A stretch of 64,000 bases of DNA from Hippopus hippopus (GCA_946811185.2 OX328103.1:1488001-1552000), one strand, 5' to 3'. Counted from the stretch's first letter, positions 21,213-31,998 are shown. Notes: generated by a model not told the origin, from the letters alone. Program-made: numbers and translations.

Positions 21213-23089
21213 AAGAGGGCCAAGATGGCCCTGGATCGCTCACCTGAATTTTTGAGAGGACCATAACCAACTTATTTTAGAGTATTGAAATTTTGGAAAC
21301 AAAATCAGTATTTTGCCAAGCAATTATAAAAAGGTCACCTGTAAAAATCATTTCAAAATCTGTCACCATCCCTACAATCATCACCACAGCCATGAATTTG
21401 ACGAATCAGAATTCTGCAAATAAATTTTAGGATAGGTCACCCAAAGACCTTATCTTGAACAAGAGCACATGCCCGATAGTAGCTAAAAATATTAAGTTGA
21501 ACAAGAGCACCTCATGAGAGTGCCAATTATTGGCTGTTGGAAATTTGCTGGATAGTAAAATAAAATTCCAAATCGCAAAAGGGGCATAATTTGGACAAAA
21601 CAATTTTGGAGTTAACTGCCCTTGTTGTATGGGTTGCTTTTTACTAGTGAACAGTTATTCCGATTTTTAAGTACATGTGTTGAGTGGAAGCCGAGATATA
21701 ACAAAATGTCGAAGTTTTTGCACAACAACAACAACGCAGATGACGCCAACAGGGCTATGTCAATACCTCAATGTTTTCTTTGAAAACAGCTAAGCTAAAT
21801 AAGGGGTATAATATAAGGATCATTTCTGTGAAATAACTTCAAAATCTGAATAGTGGTTTCAGAGATGACAAAATTTTTAAGAATTTCTTCATGTCCTCAG
21901 AAAGCAAATAGCTTCCATCCATAACAGCCATGTTTCTTGACAGATCAAATTTCGCGAATAAATTTTCAAAAGGGGCACCTAAGGAACATTTCTGTGAAAT
22001 TATTTCAAAATCTGACAAGTGGTTTAGGAGAAGAAGAATTTCAAAGAATTTCTTCAAGTCCATACAGTGCAAAGATGCCCATCCCCACCCAGGCCATGTT
22101 TTTCGACGGATCAAAATTACACAAACAAACTTTAAAAAGGGTTACCCAAGGAACATATGCGTGAAATTATTTCAAAATCTGACCAGTGGTTTCAGAGGAG
22201 AAGATTATCAAAGAATTTCTATAAAAATTCCATTTGGTTGCCATGGCAACCAGAGTTTTTGATGAAATCAAATTCTGTGAATAGTTTTTAAAGAGGACGT
22301 CCCAAGGAACATTCCAGCCAAGTTTGGTCCAAATCGGCTAAGCGATTTAGGAGAAGATGTTTAAAGAATTGTTGACACTGCTGGACACCAAGAGCCCCCC
22401 CCCTCCACAACGGCCATGTTTTTTTACGGATCAAAATTTCACGAACAATTTTTGAAAAGGGTCACCCAAGGAACATATCTGTGAAATTATTTCAAAATCT
22501 GACCGACGGTTTCAGAGGAGAAGATTTTTAAAGAATTTCTTGAAAAATTCCATTTGGTTGCCATGGCAACCAGAGTTTTTGATGAAATAAAATTCTGTGA
22601 ACAATCTTTAAAGAGGACCTGCCAAGGAACATTCCAGCCAAGTTTGGTCCAAATCGGCCAAGCGGTGTAGGAGGAGAAGATGTTTAAAGAATTGTTGACA
22701 CTGCTGGATGCCAAGAGCCCCCCCCCTTCCACAACGGCCATGTTTTTCGACGGATCAAAATTTTGCGAACAATTTTTGAAAAGGGTCACCCAAGGAACAT
22801 ATCTGTGAAATTATTTCAAAATCTGACCAGCGTTTTCAGAGGAGAAGATTTTTAAAGAATTTCTTGAAAAATTCCATTTGGTTGCCATGGCAACCAGAGC
22901 TTTTGATGAAATAAAATTCTGTGAACACTTTTTAAAGAGGACCTCCCAAGGAACATTCCAGCCAAGTTTGGTCCAAATCGGCCAAGCGGTTTAGGAGGAG
23001 AAGATGTTTAAAGAATTGTTGACGCCGCACGACGGACACAGCATGCCCCTAAAAGCTCCCCTTGAGCACGTTGTGCTCAGGTGAGCTAA
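21213..23089 (+). repeat. G element: pearl-like, 322-bp tandem core
   Basis: The 5' end is AACAAGAGGGCCAAGATGGC (hairpin) and the 3' end GAGCACGTTGTGCTCAGG (hairpin) followed by TGAGCTAAAA. Three core units with TTGGTTGCCATGGCAACC lie at about 22228, 22548 and 22872 (period ~322). There is no ORF of note. Confidence 0.8.
21495..21796 (+). repeat. F element nested inside the G element
   Basis: It begins AACAAGAGCACCTCATGAG and ends CTTTGAAAACAGCTAAGCTAA. The G core resumes right after it. Confidence 0.65.
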
Positions 23090-23179
23090 AAAGGGGCATA
23101 ACTGTGTCAAAAATGTTTTGATGATTAATTACCATACTAGAATAGGTTCCCCTTTTGATCATTAATAACTAGTGTGAGA

Positions 23180-23409
23180 TTAATCCTGTAACACACAATC
23201 CCGACTTTTAACAACCCTGGGAAAATGGACATTTGAAAACATTGTGGGAAAAGGAGAAAATGCTGGTAACCAGCATTTTCTCCTTTTCTCACAATATTTT
23301 TTTTACCTTTCATAAAGAAATCCACTCATTTGAAACACAATAAAATTGTCATCTGCAAATGCTTTCAATTTGGACCAGTCTAAAATATTGTTGTTTGGTA
23401 AGGAGTTAC
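23180..23409 (-). repeat. T element inside the F element
   Basis: TTAA at the left, TTAC (mutated) at the right; perfect hairpin centred on GGTAACC. It splits the F element at 23180/23410. Confidence 0.85.
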
Positions 23410-23625
23410 GGACAGTCTATGAAATGTACAAGCTTTTGCATGAGGATGCAAACACAGACAGGGCTATGACAATACCCCAATGTTTTCTTTGAAAAAAAGC
23501 TGAACTAAAAATTGTTGTCTGCAGAAACTGATATAGAAGAAATCTTGCTCTGAACCTTTACAATTCCCTACTTGAGTAATCATGTGACTATTATGTTATA
23601 GGGGTAATCCATTAAACAAATGAAA

Positions 23626-23827
23626 TTAAATCCTTTACTACACAATCCTGAGTTTTAACGAGAAGGCTTTTGAAAACATTTCGGAAAAAGGAGAAAAATT
23701 CAAGTAATAAACATTTTTCTTCTTTTTCCAACAATGTTTTCTATCCTACTGCATTTGAGCCAAATTTAATTTGTTGTCTGCAACTACTTTCAATTTGTAC
23801 AAGTTGAAAATTTGTTGTTTGTTTACT
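23626..23827 (-). repeat. T element, degraded
   Basis: Right end TCCTTTACTACACAATCCTG, weak hairpin, then the left-arm complement (TTGTTGTCTGCAACTAC); abuts the next copy. Confidence 0.6.
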
Positions 23828-24049
23828 CTTTACCAAACAAGAAAAGTTTACACATGTCAAATTGACAGTATTTGCAGACAACAAATTGAATGTAGCACTC
23901 TAAAGGGATTTATTTCTGAAAGGATAGAAAACATTGTGAAAAATCAAGAAAATGCTAGTCACAAGCATTTTCTCCTTTTCCCACAAGGTTTTCAAAAGCC
24001 CTCTTTCTCAAGGTCATTAAAAACCCTTCATTATCTGGTACAGTAATGG
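23824..24049 (+). repeat. T element, degraded
   Basis: CTCTTTACCAAACAAGAAA at the left, hairpin centred on AGTCACA, right end TATCTGGTACAGTAA. Confidence 0.65.
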
Positions 24050-24264
24050 TATGTGAGCAAGATTTACTAACCCTTTACCTGTCCACGAAGTGTTAGACTT
24101 TTCCATTTCTCATGTTTTCTGGTAACAAGCATTTTCTCCTTTTTTCCACAATGTTTTCTACCCTTCCAAAAACATGTGTCATCATTTAAGTCACATTTAT
24201 TTTGCCACCTGCAAATACTTTTAAGTTTTTCAGGTCCAAAATTTTGTCATTTAGTAAGGTGATA

Positions 24265-24771
24265 CTGGCAGCATCATGTAATCTAAAACATGAGTACCTG
24301 GCTATACTTAAAACATGAGTACAATCTTCTTAAGGTTCACTAGCAACATCTCTCTACATGAAACATGAGTACCCGATTACATAAATACACAAGTACAATG
24401 TTCTTCAAGTAAACTAGCAAAATAACTTTATCTGAAACATGGGTACCAGGTAACACAAATATTTTATTATAATATTTTATGACACTCATAACTGGCAACA
24501 TGACTTAATCTGAAACACAAGTACTCATTTACACAGATACATGAGTATAGTATTTTACAAGTTAACTGGCAACATCAATATGTCTGAAACACAAGTACCA
24601 GGTTACACACAATACTTCATGAGTACAATGTTCTGTGAGTAAAGTAGCAACATCATTTTATCTGAAACATGAGTACAGGTACTCAGTTACACAGATACAT
24701 GAGTGTAGTATTTTTACAACTTAACAGGCAACAGCATTTTGTCTGAAACACAAGTACCTGGTTAGACACAA
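24265..24771. repeat. Degenerate long-period repeat leading into a minisatellite
   Basis: About four imperfect units contain TCTGAAACA(T/C)(G/A)AGTACC, ACATGAGTA and GCAACATC. The same words resume at 25262-25325 after the minisatellite and a T element. Confidence 0.6.
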
Positions 24772-25035
24772 TACTTCATGAGTACAACGTTCTTTACACT
24801 ATGCTTCATGAGTACAATGTTCTTTACACAATACTTCATGAGTACAATGTTCTTCACACAATACTTCATGAGTACAATGTTCTTCACACAATACTTCATG
24901 AGTGCAATGTTCTACACAAAATACTTCATGAGTACAATGTTCTTCACACAATACTTCATGAGTACAATGTTCTACACAAAATATTTCATGAGTACAATGT
25001 TCTTCACACAATACCTCATGTGCACAATGTTCTAA
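24772..25035. repeat. 30-bp minisatellite, about nine units
   Basis: Direct copies of a 30-bp unit containing ACTTCATGAGTACAATGTTC. As 30 is a multiple of 3, open frames run through it on both strands; these are not genes. It lies 0.26-0.52 kb beyond the receptor stop codon, possibly in its 3' UTR. Confidence 0.9.
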
Positions 25036-25039
25036 AAGT

Positions 25040-25260
25040 AAAGCCTTTCCAAAATGACAAATTTTAGACTCTTTCAAGTTCAACACATCTGCAGACAATT
25101 AATTAAACATTGGTACAATTGAGGTTTAGCTCTCTGATAGGGTAGAAAACATTGTGAGAAAAGGAAAAAATGCTGGTTATCAGCATTTTTTCTTTCCCAT
25201 AGTGTTTTCAAAGGCCTTCTCTTCCAGGGTCCGGCGCAAGATTGTTTGGTAAAGGATTAA
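25040..25260 (+). repeat. T element just downstream of the receptor stop
   Basis: Degraded left end (CCTTTCCAAAATGAC), hairpin centred on GGTTATC, right end TTTGGTAAAGGATTAA. Confidence 0.7.
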
Positions 25261-25293
25261 GTGCAAACATCATTTTATGTGAAACATAATATT

Positions 25294-25610
25294 CTACAAA
25301 TTAACTGGCAACATCACTTTATCTGTACTTTGACTGTATGTCACACTCGTATTTGAATGATGAGATTTCCCCGACTTACTGCTAGTCGGAGTATGTGAGC
25401 GGTGATAGGATGGGGCCTGAGATGAGTATACACTACTTGTGTGTCCAAAATTATTGTGGATAAATCCCGAATCACGAGTAAATGCAGAGTTTTGAGTACA
25501 ACCGGAGTAAACTGAGCCATGAGGTGAGGGATATACTGGCTGCATGGGATAATAACCTTGCTGGGTGGGGTTATTGAAAGGGCTTGTTGGATGATGGTAT
25601 AAACTGTGAC
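25294..25610 (-). CDS. Terminal exon of the receptor: Tyr/Ser/His-rich cytoplasmic tail and stop
   Basis: A good acceptor (TTTTACTTTGCAG above 25610) opens a 317-bp coding stretch ending in TAG. It starts with the two bases needed after the phase-1 donor of the 27.97-kb exon, and the join gives Gly then HSLYHH in frame. The 105 residues are low-complexity but not repetitive: rich in Tyr, Ser, His, Pro and Asn, with several SVYS-type tyrosines (VYSG, VYSS) and YPSP motifs that could be phosphorylation or adaptor sites (inference). There is no PPxY or NPxY motif. AATAAA-like signals occur on this strand near 24.46 kb, about 0.8 kb downstream. I do not recognise a named orthologue. Confidence 0.72.
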
Positions 25611-25669
25611 CTGCAAAGTAAAACGAAAAGGAAAGTGATTTGACTGGTTAAAAGGTGGGCGTAACATGC

Positions 25670-26200
25670 ATGATCAAATACGTATCTCTTTCACTACCAA
25701 CTCAAGAACTATGACCTCCCTTTGAGGTCTAAAAGTAGATAATGACTGCCATTGAAGATTAAAGTCTACGGCCCCTAACTCATAGGTAAACATCGACATT
25801 TTTGTAAAGGCTATTTGGCCAATCACGGCAGCTTCTGTCTTTCAATACGAGAGTTGGGGATCGTAGACTCACTACCTCATCAGTAAATATCGTGTAACAT
25901 CAACGTTTTCATAAAGGCTATTCAGCCAATCTCAGCAGCTTCCGTCTTTTGATATGAGAGGGGCCCTAGACCTTAAATAGGGTCACAGTCTAGCATTGAG
26001 GTTCTGTGCAATCTGATCTTGATCTATGCCATCATGAAAAGCTACCCCAAGTTGTCATTAGTAGAGAATGAGTTGTACATACAGTTACAAAAAGAAATGG
26101 GTAAACACCTAATTCTTGTCAGGAGAGTTTTTGAGTAATATTTTCATCACCTGCAGCAGAAACCTACTTTTAGACCTCCAATTTTTCATTTCATAAGCAG
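25670..26200. other. Intronic stretch with an unclassified inner repeat
   Basis: Two imperfect direct segments share TTTGTAAAGGC/TTCATAAAGGC, GGCCAATC/AGCCAATC and GCAGCTTC at about 25805-25850 and 25910-25960. Half of a P2 dyad (GCAATCTGATCTTGATC) lies near 26010. Confidence 0.4.
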
Positions 26201-26202
26201 AG

Positions 26203-26994
26203 TTAACTCTTAACCAAACAGCAAAATTTTTGGCATGTCCAAATTGAGAGCATTTGCAGATGACAAAAAAACTGTGACTCAAAAACTAAAATTTGATTTT
26301 GGAAGAGTAAACTAGAGGCGCTTGAGCGCCTGTATCGCTCCGCAGGCCTGATATTTCTATAATGGCGAAAGGAAGTTTTTAACAATTATCATTCAATCCT
26401 GCATTTTAGCTCACTGAAGAAACAATTTGGTAGACAACCACCATAGGAACTTACCTGCAAAACAACAATGAAATCCAATGAATAGTTTTAGAGAAGAAAT
26501 TTTTCAAAGATTTTACTTTATACCATAAAAGGAAAATGAGTCTCCCATAAAAGCCATGTTTTTTGACAGATCTTTTTTTTTTTAAAGGAATTCTGTAAAC
26601 CTGTATCTAAGGAACATTCCTGCAAAATAATAATGCTATCCAAATAGCGGTTTGGGAGGAGAAGATTTTTAAAGGTTTTTTACTTTGGTTGCCATGGCAA
26701 CCAGAATTCTTCATGGAACACAATTATTTGAAGGAATTTGAAAGAGGACCACCAAAGGAACATTCCTGTGAAATTTGGTAAAAATCCAGTCAATAGTTTC
26801 TGAGGAGAAGTTTTTTAAAGAAAAAGTTTACGGACGCACGCACGGACGGACGGACGAATGGACGGACGGACGCACACAACGCCATGACAATAGCTCTCTG
26901 GCCTTCGGCCAGTGGAGCTAAAAAACCAAAATGTTTTCGAAAGACCTTCATCCTATAGGTCGTTAAAAGTCTGAGTTGTCTGGAAAAGGGTTAG
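26203..26994 (+). repeat. T element split by a G-type element
   Basis: The left half is 26203-26312 (TTAACTCTTAACCAAACAGC...). The right half resumes at about 26926 (AAAATGTTTTCGAAAGACC) and ends at TTAG (26991). Most of the hairpin is lost. Confidence 0.75.
26313..26925 (+). repeat. G-type pearl-like element, internal to a T element
   Basis: 5' hairpin GGCGCTTGAGCGCC, core with GGTTGCCATGGCAACC, a GGACGGACGGACG run near 26845, and 3' hairpin GGCCTTCGGCC followed by AGTGGAGCTAAAAA. Confidence 0.75.
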
Positions 26995-27008
26995 AGTCAT
27001 TAATGTTA

Positions 27009-27865
27009 CGGGAGACCACTCCTTCGTGCATGGCTTCATCCTGGTTTAAATACAATACCTAACAACTGCGTTAGGGAGAATTCTCTTGAGCTCAGTGGTT
27101 ATGATGTTGGCCTTTCGTCCGGGCGTTCTAGGTTTGAATCCAGTCTTGTCCCTGTATTTCTGCTATGCATTTGTTCATTTGTTTCTTTGTTGCGGACTTT
27201 GTTTGTAAGATGGGAGCTCATCCGGGATTGGCCATTGAACCATTAATCCCATTTGTTGTCCAAAAACGGACTTCCTGCCTAATAAGGCTTTGAGTCATCA
27301 ATAAATGGTGACTTTAAGAGGGCGGTTTTCGGGAGACCACTCCTTCGTGCATGGCTTCATCCTGGTTTAAATACAATGCCTAACAACTGCGTTAGAGATA
27401 ATTCTCTTGAGCTCAGTGGTTATGGTGTTGGCCTTTCGTCCGGGCGTTCTAGGTTTGAATCCAGCCCGGTCCCTGTATTTCTGCTATGCATTTGTTCATT
27501 TGTTTCCTTCTTGCGGACTTTGTCCGTAAGATGGGGGCTCGTCCGGGTTTGGCCATTGAGCCATTAATCCCTGTTGCTGTAAAAGGACTTCCTGCCTAAT
27601 AAGGCTTTGAGTCATCAATAAATGATGACTTTAGGAGATGGTGTGTTACGGGAGACCACTCCTTCATGCATGGCTTCATCCCGGTTTAAATACAATACCT
27701 AACAACTGTGTTAGAGAGAATTCTCTTTAGTGCAATGGTTATGGTGTTGGCCTTTTGTCCGGGCATTCTAGGTTCGAATCCTGCCCGGTCCCTGTATTTC
27801 TGCTATGCATTTGTTCATTTGTTTCTTTGTTGCAGACTTTGTTCGTAAGATTAAAAAGTTTCTTT
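27009..27865 (+). repeat. Tandem tRNA-like array, three ~320-bp units, in the receptor intron
   Basis: Units start with GGGAGACCACTCCTTC at about 27009, 27330 and 27649 (the third truncated). Each holds a tRNA-like segment with A box TCAGTGGTTATG(A/G)TG and B box GGTTTGAATCC or GGTTCGAATCC. The acceptor stem does not close well, so a tRNA-derived repeat is preferred over tRNA genes. Confidence 0.75.
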
Positions 27866-27972
27866 TCATGTCCTGTCAACATCAAATGAAAAATTAATAA
27901 ATAATTAAGACGGTCTCATTGACTCTTTCAGTCCCATTTACATAAAACTCTGTAAAACCTCATTTCTAGTAC

Positions 27973-28260
27973 CTTGATGATTTTGTTGATGGTTGCCATG
28001 GTGACTGCCGTGATGGCTACCATGGTGACTGCCATGCTGACTTCCATGATGGCTACCTGGTCCTCCATTGGCTACCAGTGTTGTTGATGTTGAGTGATTT
28101 GTGCTGCTACTACTACCACTGCGACCATTTTTACAGAATGAGTTCCGGCAACAACACACGAGGGCTGCTGTGCAGAAAATGATAACGATAAGTCCACCAA
28201 CAATAATGCCCACTGAAGCCGCAACACCCAGCGACAGGAACTGGCTGATAATGGTCTCAT
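27973..28260 (-). CDS. Transmembrane and His/Gly/Ser tail exon of the same receptor
   Basis: This 288-bp phase 1-1 exon has an acceptor (TTCTATTTACAG above 28260) and a donor (CAAG|GTACTA below 27973). After a short linker (ETIISQFLSL) comes a hydrophobic segment of about 25 residues. It has a small-residue GIIVGG motif and ends in a cluster of cysteines (LVCCC) followed by basic residues, the usual stop-transfer pattern; the cysteines could be palmitoylated. A Ser/Thr-rich stretch follows, then four to five repeats of the type GSHHGS. Predicted topology is type I with the LDLa module outside and the His/Gly tail in the cytoplasm. The tail repeat could arise by simple-repeat expansion. No catalytic domain is visible. 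Confidence 0.75.
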
Positions 28261-28316
28261 CTGTAAATAGAAAGATGGTTATAATTAAGTCTAAAATTTG
28301 CCTCCAGGTAGAAATT

Positions 28317-28375
28317 TAACCCTTTACCACACAATCCCAACAAGAGGGCTATGATGGCCCTGTATTGTTCCTTTT
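28317..28375. repeat. T right-end stub joined to a G-type 5' end
   Basis: TTAACCCTTTACCACACAAT is followed directly by AACAAGAGGGCTATGATGGC, both truncated. Confidence 0.55.
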
Positions 28376-28589
28376 ACCTCTTTACCAACTGACAAAATTT
28401 TAGATTTGTCCAAATTGAAAGCATTAACAGATGACAAAGTAAGTGTGACTTAAAAACTGGAATTTGTTTTTAGAAGGGTAGAAAACATTGTGGGAAAACG
28501 ATAAGAATGCTGGTTACCAGTATTTTCTCCTTTTTCCCAAAATGATTTCAAAAGGTTTCTTTCTCAGGGTTGTTTGAACTCAGGATTAA
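28375..28589 (+). repeat. T element, abutting the next copy
   Basis: Left end CTCTTTACCAACTGAC; hairpin centred on GGTTACC; right end replaced by CAGGATTAA, which is shared with the next copy. Confidence 0.7.
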
Positions 28590-28816
28590 TCCTTTACTAG
28601 ACTGCAAAATTTTAGACATGTCAAAATTCAAAGCAATGGCTGACGACAGTTAAATATGGCTCAAATTGTAGAATTTTTCTTTAGAAGGGTAGAAAACATT
28701 GTAATGGGAGGAGAAAATGCTGGTTATCAACACTGTCTCCATTTCCCCCACATTGTTTTCAAAAGCCTTATTTCTTGAGGTCATTAAAACTTGGGATTGT
28801 GGGGTAAAAGGGTGAA
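28586..28816 (+). repeat. T element
   Basis: TTAA at the left and TGAA (mutated) at the right. The hairpin arms have several unpaired changes. Confidence 0.75.
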
Positions 28817-28848
28817 ATCTTTCAGAGTTTTCAGTGGATTGTATTTTT

Positions 28849-29250
28849 AGCCATTGAAAGAAGTCAACTTTAAATACACATCTATACTTGTTTTTCAGCA
28901 AGTTTCTAACCCATTTCATCTTTATTTTATGAAATTATAACCATTCTTGTATTTTCATGCCAAATATTGCCCCTGAGGGTTGCAAGATTGCACAGATTAC
29001 AACAGAGATAAAATATATATCATTTTCTGGAGGCCATCAAAGAAATCACACTTGTAGTTTCCAGCTTTAAATCAAAGACAAATCCCTTGAGTTTTTATCC
29101 CTTACACCATATTATATATAGGTACTTCACCTCTGTCTACATGCCGACTCAATTCTGAACCATTCTACACACTATCAAGTATAAAGAGCCTTTTTTTCTC
29201 TGGCTGTAAGGATGTATCTTTAAACATTTCAGCACTGAAAAAGGCAACTA
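28849..29250. repeat. H repeat (interspersed, unclassified)
   Basis: Shares GGCCATCAAAGAAAT, GACAAATCCCTTGAG, TGTAAGGATGT and other blocks with 51575-51910. Parts recur at 8650-8760 and 14130-14200. Confidence 0.65.
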
Positions 29251-29455
29251 TTCTCATTTCTTCCATTTTTTATTCTCAAAGTGAAATGCTGACTAGTATT
29301 TCTATCAGCTGAAAGCTATAAAGGCAGACTTGTAAAGCAGATTATCTGGGATCAAAGAGTCTCACCTGAATTTCATCAGAAAGGCAATACTCAACATACT
29401 TTTATCTGTGCCTGAGACCTTCCTACATTTGCAGATACAGAGAAATAATAAATTC

Positions 29456-29655
29456 TAAGGCTGCTAGGCGCAAGTCACTGACCTTTAACGGACAGTGTAG
29501 ATCCAGATCAGACTACACATTTTGTGGATCTTGGATCTACACTGTCCGATTAGCATTATATCTTGCCCTAAAGATACCTTTGAAATATCAAAATTTGGGT
29601 TTTTACTATCGGACTGAAATTTTCATTTAACGTAATTAGCAGGGTAAGAGTTGAC
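29456..29655. repeat. P2 MITE
   Basis: Ends GGCTGCTAGGCGCAAG and TTAGCAGGGTAAGAG; dyad GTGTAGATCCAGATC and complement at 29495-29550. Confidence 0.75.
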
Positions 29656-29816
29656 TCTTTACCACACCACAAGTATGTAGATTTGTCCAAATTGAAAGCA
29701 TTTGCAGACTACAATTTAAATGTAGCTAAACGATGGAATAAATATGTCTCTCATAGGGTTCCAGCATTTTCTCCTTTTCCCATAATTTTTTCAAAAGCCT
29801 TCTTTCTGCGAGTCAT

Positions 29817-30045
29817 TTATCTCTTTACCAAACAACAAAATTTTAGACTTGGCCAAATTGAAAGCATTTGCAGACGACAAAATAAACGTGATTCAAAAAT
29901 TGAAACTTGCCTTTAGAAAAGTAGAAAACAATGTGGGAAAAGGACACCATGCTGGTTAAGATCATTTTATCCTTTTCCCACATTGTTTTCAAAAGGCTTC
30001 TTTTTCAGGGTCGTTAAAAGTAGGGATTGTTTGGTAAAGGGTTAA
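29817..30045 (+). repeat. T element
   Basis: The left end CTCTTTACCAAACAAC follows a degraded T copy (29650-29820). TTAA lies at 30042. The right end GTTTGGTAAAGGGTTA is repeated once more at 30045-30072. Confidence 0.8.
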
Positions 30046-30108
30046 AGTTGGGACTGTTTGGTAAAGGGTTACAAAACTGATTGAATAATGGATGAATGAC
30101 ATGCCTGT

Positions 30109-30235
30109 TAACCCTTTAACATACAATCCTAACTTTTAATGATCCAGTGGAAGGAGCTTTTTGAAAATGTGGGGAAAGGAGAAAATGCTGTGTTGTTTCT
30201 CAGGATCATTGAAACACAGAATGGTTTGGTAAAGG
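30109..30235. repeat. T derivative with two right ends, disrupted by a SINE
   Basis: The left part reads CCCTTTAACATACAATCC. The right part reads TTTGGTAAAGG, the complement of the same terminus. The hairpin is mostly deleted, and the SINE at 30236 sits in the terminal repeat. Confidence 0.6.
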
Positions 30236-30525
30236 CCTCGCCCCGGTAGCTCAGTCCGTAGCGCACAGGACTTGAGAACAGGGGCTCGGCCAATTTGTTT
30301 CCATGGATTGATGATAGTCATTGCGACTGAATTCATTCCTCTCTCACCCCTGACCATTGTTTCAATGATGTTTATGAGGGAAAGCAGCCAGTGGCTTGGA
30401 AAAAATATTGTGCGGAGTACTGGTAAAAGAAAATCAAGGAAAGCATGGATAGGTGCACTGGCTGCCATGATATAACTGAAATAATATTGAAAATGGCATT
30501 AAACAACATACAATTAATCAGTGAC
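30236..30525 (+). repeat. tRNA-derived SINE, type B, with target-site duplication
   Basis: Bounded by the 10-bp duplication TTGGTAAAGG (30226-30235 and 30526-30535). Head CCCCGGTAGCTCAG, tail ATTAAACAACATACAATTAA. Insertion split the right terminus of a T element. Confidence 0.9.
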
Positions 30526-31342
30526 TTGGTAAAGGTTAAAGTTGCTCAACTGTGGCCAGTGTAGATCAAGATCAGATAGACTAATAATATTCAGAGTCAA
30601 AACAGCTGTGAAATGCAAAATTATCTGAGTATCGTTTTCCATTTCTATTTTCACATGTTTATTTTGTTTTGTGTTCTAATGTAGTTTCCATTGATTCCTT
30701 AACAAAATACTGATTGAAAAAATTTCAGACACATCCAAATTTATAAAGCATTTGCAGACGACAAATTGACCTATTCCCTAGATAAAGGATTTGCCTCAGA
30801 AAGGGTAGAAAACAGTGAAGGAAAAGGACAAAATACCTGTCGTCCTTTTCTCACTATAATAATGATGTTCAAAAGCCATCCTCTTTAGGGTCTTTGATCC
30901 TGTGAGTGTTTGGTAAAAAAATAAAGCTAAACTGAAAAGCCTTTCGAACAAAAAAAAAAACAGAAAGTCTCAATAAACATAAGAAAGTGTTCTTACAAAA
31001 TTAAGATCTTGGCAGTCATGAGGAAATATTTATCATGTGATTCAGATATCATATCTTATGAACTTTTACATCCTCATTATCTTATTCTGCACAATTAGAG
31101 AAAGGAAAAGTGCCAGCATATCTATACATAAACCAGTAATACTGTAACTAATCAGCCCTCGAAACAAATTTTTAGCATAGGACTTAAAAAACATCCTTAT
31201 GAAATGTGGATATATGCATTATGAATTACTGGTAACTATTAAGTAAGCAATCCTGTGTTTTAAGAACCCTGAAGAAGACAGCAGTTTCTATGCAAAAGAT
31301 TAAGTCCTAACCTAGAAAGCGCCTTTCACAATTAAAGTTGCC

Positions 31343-31425
31343 TTTGCAGCCAGTGTAGATCAAATATCAGGCTGCACTAAACGTGCAGCCTGATATTTGA
31401 TCTACACTGTTTGCTTTGCACAGTG
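31343..31425. repeat. P2 dyad core
   Basis: GCCAGTGTAGATCAAATATC, then CTGCACTAAACGTGCAG, then the complement. Further isolated cores lie at 43110-43182, 43990-44070, 47690-47830, 54620-54690, 56885-56950 and 59715-59790. Confidence 0.7.
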
Positions 31426-31558
31426 CTCTAAGTGTTAGTCATACAACAAAATCAACCGACCAAGCCTAAACCTGCTGGTAACAAGCCTAAGCAACACAAT
31501 TATTCTCTTTTTACCAGCAATATTTTCAAAAACTTAATTCCTCGGGATCTCTTTACCC

Positions 31559-31780
31559 TTAACTACACAAGTCCGAGTTTTATTAACGCTAAGAAATGAG
31601 GCTTTTGAAAACATTGTTAGAAAAGGAGAAAATGCTGGTAACCAGCATTTTCTCCTTTTCCAACAATGTTTTCTACCTTTTCACAGACAAATTCCATGAT
31701 ATGAGTCACATTTAAATTGTCATCTGCAAATTCTTTCAATTTAGACAAGTCGAAATGTTTGTCATGTGGTACAGAGTTAA
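31559..31780 (-). repeat. T element, sharing TTAA with the next copy
   Basis: Hairpin with a G-to-T change matched in both arms (ATTGTTAG / CCAACAAT). The TTAA at 31777 also starts the next element. Confidence 0.85.
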
Positions 31781-31998
31781 CCCTTCACACAGTTTTAGAC
31801 TCATCCATATTGAGAGTATTTGTACAGGAGAAACTAAGCATAACTCAAATGATGGGATTTGTTTTTGACAAAGTGGAATGCATTGTGGGAAGAGGAGAAA
31901 ATAGTGGTTACCAGCATTTTCTTTTTTTCCAGCAATGTTTTCAAAACACTCTTTCCTCAAGGTTATTAAAACTCAGGGTTGTTTGATAATATATGTAA
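31777..31998 (+). repeat. T element
   Basis: Left end CCCTTCACACAG; hairpin degraded; right end GTTGTTTGATAATATATGTAA. Confidence 0.7.

Larger units (their letters stand above)
21130..23508 (+). repeat. F element carrying two insertions
   Basis: The F 5' end AACAAGAGCACTGC at about 21121-21212 continues at 23090 with GGGGCATAACTGTG and, after a T element, at 23410 to CTTTGAAAAAAAGCTGAAC. It is interrupted at 21213-23089 and 23180-23409. Confidence 0.65.

Noticed and set aside
24778..25098. Overlapping open frames on both strands with periodic Cys/His or Tyr/Phe residues
   Set aside because: They are frames of a 30-bp minisatellite; periodicity follows the DNA unit, not a protein fold.
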